DNA from: CAYYJM01 sp964471755
Lineage (GTDB): Bacteria > Planctomycetota > Planctomycetia > Gemmatales > Gemmataceae
Direction: 5' to 3'
DNA length: 35,978 nt
Assembly (NCBI GenBank): GCA_964471755.1
Contig: CAYYJM010000029.1
Span: 1-35,978, forward strand
Shown: positions 31,912 to 35,978 of the stretch, one piece after another
Layout of the letters: every line of letters starts with the position of its first letter
How positions within the stretch are numbered: the first letter of the stretch is position 1
Notes under the pieces: model-generated
Database searches by the model: none
What the model was told of the DNA's origin: nothing
The model's input: only the letters and a program-made list of their open reading frames with translations
Made by a program: the position numbers and the translations under genes

Positions 31912-32540
31912 AGATTCCGCCGAACGGCTCGGCCCCGCTGGCCCGGTGCGTTGCCTTCGAGAAGTACGACGGCACGAACCTGCACTTCGACTGGGACCGC
32001 GATTTCGGCTGGCACGCCTACGGCACTCGACGCGATGCGTTCAACCTGCTGCCCGAAGGGATCGCCGCGTTCGACATGGCCCACCCTGGCCTGGAGACGT
32101 GCGTCACCGTCTTCCGGGCGACGGTCGCCGACAACATCGAGCGCATCTTCCACGACCACCCCCGATATCGAGGCTGGCAGGGCCTGCGCGTCTTCGCGGA
32201 GTTTCTGGGTCCGAATTCTTTCGCCGGAATGCACCGAGCCAGCGATCCGATGGAACTGCGTCTGTTCGATGTCGAGGCGGACGGTTACGGCTTCATCGAC
32301 CCGTGGAGCTTCGCGGACGACTTCGGGAACGTGTGCAGCGCCCGGGTGGTCTACCGGGGCAAGTTCACGGGCCAGTTCGTGGAGGACGTGCGCAACGGCA
32401 AGTACGACGTGGCCGAGGGCGTCATCGCCAAGGGCGGCGCCGGCGGCCAGGACGTGTGGATGTGCAAGATCAAGACGCTGGCGTATCTCGAACGCCTCCG
32501 CCGAGCGTTCGCCGAGCGGTGGGAGGACTACTGGGAGTGA
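31896..32540 (+). CDS. RNA ligase family protein (nucleotidyltransferase)
   Basis: A 214-residue protein with the motifs of the covalent nucleotidyltransferase superfamily. These are motif I 'FEKYDGTNL' with the Lys that takes AMP (K23), a motif III-like 'GLRVFAEFLG', motif IV 'AEGVIAKG' and motif V 'WMCKIKT'. Its short length, without an OB-fold or other C-terminal domain, matches small T4 Rnl2-type RNA ligases better than DNA ligases. I infer sealing of RNA breaks, perhaps tRNA repair. It starts at ATG 31896 within the right copy of the 28-bp repeat. It probably once followed the gene at 30158 directly, as a two-gene unit. Confidence 0.85.
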   Translation: MLHYPKIPPNGSAPLARCVAFEKYDGTNLHFDWDRDFGWHAYGTRRDAFNLLPEGIAAFDMAHPGLETCVTVFRATVADNIERIFHDHPRYRGWQGLRVFAEFLGPNSFAGMHRASDPMELRLFDVEADGYGFIDPWSFADDFGNVCSARVVYRGKFTGQFVEDVRNGKYDVAEGVIAKGGAGGQDVWMCKIKTLAYLERLRRAFAERWEDYWE

Positions 32541-32592
32541 CCACCGCCGTGGTATCATGTTTTGGGACGGAGAGCCAACAGGAGGCCGAACC

Positions 32593-33336
32593 ATGCCGAT
32601 CCACGACTGGACCCGCGTCGAGGCGGGGATCTATCACGACTTCCACCATGCCTGGATCGAGGAGATCAAGCGTGCCCTGAACGCCGGACTCTTACCGGAG
32701 GACTACTACGCCCTGGCGGAGCAGCGGGCAGCCGGCTTCGGCCCGGACGTGCTGACGTTGCAGTACCCCGACCCCGGCTCAAATGGTGACGGGACCGGGA
32801 CTGTCTCCTCCGAAGGGTCGGTGTTGCTCCTGGATCGACCCCGCGTGCAGGTCGATGGAGTGGTGGACCGGAGCCTTGAACCCAGGAGCAGCGCCGTCGC
32901 GGTGCGGCACGTCAGCGACGATCGCGTCGTGGCGGTTGTCGAGGTGGTATCGCCGGCGAACAAGACGCGGCACGGCCTGCCGGCGTTCGTCACGAAGGCG
33001 GCCGAGTTGCTGGCCGCCGGGGTGCATCTACTGATACTCGATCTGTTGCCGCCGGGCCGGTACGATCCGCTCGGCGTTCACGCGGCCGTGTGGGAAGCCA
33101 TCGGCGGCGATGCGCCGGGCCAGCCGTACGCGAAATCGCTGACGCTGGTGGCGTACGAGTCGGCCGACGTGCTGCGGTTCTACCTGGAGCCGCTCGCGGT
33201 TGGTGACGCGCTGATCGAGATGCCGTTGTTCCTGGTGCCGGGCGGCCACGTGCGGGTGCCGCTGGAGCCGACGTACCAGCGAGCCGTGGAGGCGCTGCCG
33301 CGCCGCTGGCGGCAGGTACTGGAACGGCCGGAGTGA
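32593..33336 (+). CDS. DUF4058 family protein
   Basis: A 247-residue protein of the DUF4058 family, common in planctomycetes and cyanobacteria and without known function. The typical features are the opening 'MPIHDWTRVEAGIYHDFHH', the central 'VAVVEVVSPANKTRH' and 'AELLAAGVHLLILDLLPPGR', and the end 'PLEPTYQRAVEALP'. The central acidic/lysine pattern resembles a PD-(D/E)XK-like core, but this is only a guess. Start: ATG 32593 with AGGAGG seven bases upstream. It follows the RNA ligase by 52 bases on the same strand. Confidence 0.87.
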   Translation: MPIHDWTRVEAGIYHDFHHAWIEEIKRALNAGLLPEDYYALAEQRAAGFGPDVLTLQYPDPGSNGDGTGTVSSEGSVLLLDRPRVQVDGVVDRSLEPRSSAVAVRHVSDDRVVAVVEVVSPANKTRHGLPAFVTKAAELLAAGVHLLILDLLPPGRYDPLGVHAAVWEAIGGDAPGQPYAKSLTLVAYESADVLRFYLEPLAVGDALIEMPLFLVPGGHVRVPLEPTYQRAVEALPRRWRQVLERPE

Positions 33337-33430
33337 CGTTCGCGGCGCGGCGGACGAGAAGTGCGTCAGGGCCGACCTCCTCGTCCGGCGGGTGCTACAA
33401 TTCCTCCGTTACCCCACACGGAGACGGACA

Positions 33431-34369
33431 ATGGCCGAGCCGGTACTGGTCACGGGCGGAGCGGGCTTCATCGGATCGCATCTCGTCGAGGCCCTCGTCG
33501 CGGCTGGGCACCCGGTGCGCGTTCTCGACGATCTCAGCACCGGCCAGCGCGACAACCTCGCCCCCTTCGGCAGTCACGTCAACCTCACCGTCGGCGACGT
33601 CGGCGATCCGGCCGCTGTCGAGGGGCTGATGGCCGGAGTGTCAACGGTCTATCACCTGGCCGCCCTGGCCAGCGTGCAGCGCAGCGTCGAGAAGCCGCTC
33701 GACTCGCATCACGTCTGTGACACCGGCACGCTCCTCGTTCTCGATGCGGCCCGGCGACATGGCGTGAAGCGGATCGTCTACGCCGGCAGCGCGAGTGCCT
33801 ACGGCATCCCGGCCGGCGAGGTGCAGAGCGAGGACGATCCGCTCTGTCCGCTGTCGCCGTACGCGGCGGCCAAGCTCGCCGGCGAGATGTATCTGCAATC
33901 GTTCGCCGCGACCTACGGCCTGGAGACGGTGCGGCTCCGCTTCTTCAACGTCTTCGGCCCGCGTCAACGAGCGGATAGCCCCTACTCCGGCGTCATCGCT
34001 CTCTTCGTCGCCGCCCTGATGCAAGGGCGGACACCGTCCATCTTCGGGGACGGCCTCCAGACGCGCGATTTCGTCTACGTCACCGACGTCGTGCAGGCTC
34101 TCCGCAAGGCGGCGACGACGCCGGGCGTCTCGGGCCGGGTCTACAACGTCGGCACCGGCCGGAAGATCACCCTGCTCGACCTCATCGCCACGCTCAATGA
34201 CCTGCTCGGCACGGCGATCATCCCGATCCACAAGGACGGCCGCGCCGGCGACATCCGGCACAGCTGCGCCAACATCAGCCGCATTCGTAGCGACCTGGGC
34301 TACGAGCCGACGATGGCGTTCCGGGATGGGCTGGCCCGGACGCTGGCCTGGTATCGGTCAGTCGGGTAG
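33431..34369 (+). CDS. NAD-dependent epimerase/dehydratase (UDP-sugar 4-epimerase type)
   Basis: A 312-residue short-chain dehydrogenase of the extended type acting on nucleotide sugars. The NAD-binding motif 'VTGGAGFIGSHL' is at residues 7-18. The catalytic triad is Ser in 'YAGSASAYG' and Tyr/Lys in 'YAAAK'. 'RFFNVFGPRQ', 'FGDGLQTRDFVYVTDV' and 'YNVGTG' are the substrate-side signatures of UDP-glucose or UDP-GlcNAc 4-epimerases; dTDP-glucose dehydratase is less likely. Start: ATG 33431. A TACAAT box lies at 33396, 30 bases upstream, with a poor -35. It is convergent with nhaA; the two stop codons are adjacent with no bases between. Confidence 0.9.
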   Translation: MAEPVLVTGGAGFIGSHLVEALVAAGHPVRVLDDLSTGQRDNLAPFGSHVNLTVGDVGDPAAVEGLMAGVSTVYHLAALASVQRSVEKPLDSHHVCDTGTLLVLDAARRHGVKRIVYAGSASAYGIPAGEVQSEDDPLCPLSPYAAAKLAGEMYLQSFAATYGLETVRLRFFNVFGPRQRADSPYSGVIALFVAALMQGRTPSIFGDGLQTRDFVYVTDVVQALRKAATTPGVSGRVYNVGTGRKITLLDLIATLNDLLGTAIIPIHKDGRAGDIRHSCANISRIRSDLGYEPTMAFRDGLARTLAWYRSVG

Positions 34370-35716
34370 TCACGCCGGTTTCGTCCCGGGCAGGGTGAAC
34401 CAGAGGAGGACGCCACCGACGAGAGTGCTGAGGACCGAGCCGGCCAGGACGCCGATCTTGCCGGCCGCGGCCTGGGTCTGGTAGCCCTCCTCCGGAAAGG
34501 CCAGGCCGTTGATGAACAGGGCCATCGTGAAACCGATGCCCGCCAGGCAGGCACCGCCGACCAGGAGCATCCAGGACACCCCCTCCGGCCGACGCGAGAT
34601 GCCCAGACTGATGGCCAGGACCGAGAAGAGCAGAATGCCGACCGGTTTGCCGATCACCAGGCCAGCGGCCACGGCCAGGGCGACCGGCTCGGCAACGGCG
34701 TTGACATCGAGTCGGACGCCAGCGTTGGCCAGCGCGAACAGGGGCATGATGCCGAAGGCTACCCACGGATGCAGGGTCGTCTCCAGCCGGTGCAACGGCG
34801 AGCGGGCCTCGCGCGCAGCGAACTCGACCCGTTCCAGCTCGGCCTGACGCGATCCCGGATCGACCCCGGCGCTGTGCTTCAGGGCGTCGTTCATGACGCC
34901 ACGCAGGGTCTGTTCATTGACCCACGGCCCGGTCGGCGTGAGCAGGCCCATCACCACACCGGCGACGGTCGGATGGACGCCGACCTGGAGAACCGCGAGC
35001 CAGATGAAAATTCCGACCACGACGTACAAGGCGATGCTCCGGACGCCCACGACCCGCAGGAAGATCATCAGGGCCAGCCCCACCCCGGCGGCCAGGAGCC
35101 AGCTCAGGGAGATCGATTCGGTGAACACCACGGCGATGATCAGCACCGCGCCCAGGTCATCGACGATCGCCAGCGACAGCAGCAGGATCTTCAGGCCGAT
35201 CGGCACCCGTGGGCCGAACAGAGCCAGGATGCCGACCACGAAGGCGATGTCCGTGGCCATCGGTATGGCCCAGCCACGCTCGCCGGGATGCTGCCCATAC
35301 TGGAACCCGAGGTAGACCAGGGCCGGCACGATCATCCCACCCAGCGCGGCGAAGACCGGCAGCATCGCCTTGCGCACGTCGCGCAGTTCGCCATCGACCA
35401 GCTCCCGCTTGATCTCCAGACCGACGACAAAGAAGAAGATGACCATCAGGCCGTCGTTGATGACCAGGTGGCCGAGCGTTCCGTGCTTCAGCTCGAACCA
35501 GCCGAACTTGAACTCGACCGGCGTCTTCCAGATGGCGGCGAACCAGTCGGCGACGGGCGAATTGGCCAGGATCAGGGCCAGCACCGTGCAGGCGAGCAGG
35601 ACGATGCCGCTGGCCGACTCGATGTGCAGGAACTTCTGCAACGGGGCCAGCCAGCGCTCGACCGGAGCGACCGGGAGTTGACGGGAACCACGCGCGTTCG
35701 GGTGTGGATGAGCCAC
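34370..35716 (-). CDS. nhaA: Na+/H+ antiporter NhaA
   Basis: A 448-residue inner-membrane antiporter that exchanges internal sodium for protons. About twelve membrane helices are present. The key motif is 'ATDIAFVVGILALFGPRVP', followed by 'SLAIVDDLGAVLIIAVVF', which holds the two adjacent Asp residues needed for ion binding. 'LGTFVINDGL'-type early loops and the long cytoplasmic loop at about 290-325 ('QAELERVEFAAREARSP') are also typical. The protein is longer than the E. coli form (388) by an N-terminal tail and this loop. The start is GTG 35716 with AAGGAGG five bases upstream. Confidence 0.95.
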   Translation of the reverse strand: MAHPHPNARGSRQLPVAPVERWLAPLQKFLHIESASGIVLLACTVLALILANSPVADWFAAIWKTPVEFKFGWFELKHGTLGHLVINDGLMVIFFFVVGLEIKRELVDGELRDVRKAMLPVFAALGGMIVPALVYLGFQYGQHPGERGWAIPMATDIAFVVGILALFGPRVPIGLKILLLSLAIVDDLGAVLIIAVVFTESISLSWLLAAGVGLALMIFLRVVGVRSIALYVVVGIFIWLAVLQVGVHPTVAGVVMGLLTPTGPWVNEQTLRGVMNDALKHSAGVDPGSRQAELERVEFAAREARSPLHRLETTLHPWVAFGIMPLFALANAGVRLDVNAVAEPVALAVAAGLVIGKPVGILLFSVLAISLGISRRPEGVSWMLLVGGACLAGIGFTMALFINGLAFPEEGYQTQAAAGKIGVLAGSVLSTLVGGVLLWFTLPGTKPA

Positions 35717-35734
35717 ACGACCCTCCTTGAAGCA

Positions 35735-35788
35735 CCGCCGGCAAGCCGGCGGCTAAATGAAGACCGCCGGCAAGTCGGCGGCTACATG
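35735..35788. repeat. Two tandem copies of the gccggcaagccggc repeat arm
   Basis: The 25-base arm seen at 30051-30075 recurs exactly at 35735-35759 and again with two changes at 35764-35788, in direct orientation with a 29-base period. It fills the space between nhaA and the kinase gene. Confidence 0.88.
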
Positions 35789-35801
35789 AAGCAGCGACCC
35801 G

Positions 35802-35978
35802 TTACCGGCTGATGCGCAGGCCGCCGCCACGGGCGACGGCCTCGATTTCATCGCGTGTCAGCCAGGCGAAGTCGCCCGAGATGGAGTGCTTCAGCGCCCC
35901 GGCGCCCGTGCCCAGGGGCGGGGCGCGCGGCAGGAGGCCGGCCAGCGGAGCATCGCTCAGGCCCGCAGCAAAGGCGTC
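35802..35978 (-). CDS. PfkB-family sugar kinase, C-terminal end (2-keto-3-deoxygluconate kinase type), partial
   Basis: Only the last 58 residues are in the window. They begin inside the catalytic motif (DAFAAGL, normally preceded by GAG) and include 'ALKHSISGDFAWLTRDEIEA'. This closely recalls the 'ALKHTIPGDFN' end of PfkB kinases acting on 2-keto-3-deoxygluconate, where the Asp of GAGD is the base. The segment between the two is short. The frame is open to the window edge and the 5' part lies beyond it. Confidence 0.72.
   Translation of the reverse strand, partial: DAFAAGLSDAPLAGLLPRAPPLGTGAGALKHSISGDFAWLTRDEIEAVARGGGLRISR

Overview
The window looks like chromosomal DNA of a planctomycete, most likely from the Gemmata-like families. 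The pointers are high GC; a SecD-SecF fusion behind tgt-yajC; a DUF1559 protein; a Zn-ribbon/acidic-linker membrane protein; a HEAT-like domain of the kind found beside planctomycete WD40 proteins; many TPR proteins; and palindromic intergenic repeats. It is a draft assembly: four runs of exactly ten N (213, 11233, 11793, 14981) each break a gene and change the apparent frame.

Layout. 1-1330 is the 3' end of an M1-like peptidase with an outer-membrane barrel domain. 1397-5174 holds a Zn-ribbon membrane protein, a THUMP RNA methyltransferase and a TPR protein ending in two RNA polymerase alpha-CTD-like domains. 5306-10526 is the conserved tgt-yajC-secDF block, ended by a perfect 18-bp hairpin shared with convergent acpS. 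11083-13853 is a UvrD/PcrA helicase interrupted in motif III by a 188-residue mini-intein. 14033-15209 is a thioredoxin-like/CXXCH/PDZ protein with an in-frame TGA in a CVP-TGA-IDC motif, a selenocysteine candidate. Then come a Tat-type intradiol dioxygenase, an EF-hand protein and a FadL-like porin.

18297-21017 is the most interesting region. A RimK/MvdD-like ATP-grasp ligase is divergent from a 77-residue peptide with a double-glycine leader and TTxxxxEE-type cores. A 455-residue protein follows that starts with the same M-x-HPF-x-G element, has a Tat-like signal and carries about 13 copies of the same T-x-A-(hydrophobic)-x-E-E-G motif before a HEAT-like domain. TTxxxxEE is the core motif of plesiocin-type graspetides (omega-ester peptides). 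I read this as a graspetide locus in which the ligase may act on a small precursor and on a large exported repeat protein.

21104-25141 is an overlapping four-gene ECF-sigma operon (sigma factor, single-pass membrane partner, secreted protein, DUF1559 protein). 25280-29986 is a 1568-residue membrane-TPR protein. 30158-32540 holds a small conserved protein and an RNA ligase, separated by a segment with a SIR2 deacylase and tRNA-Arg(ACG) that is bounded by a 28-bp near-perfect direct repeat. A DUF4058 protein, an NDP-sugar epimerase, NhaA and the 3' end of a PfkB-type sugar kinase complete the window. No CRISPR array, rRNA, transposase or integrase was seen.
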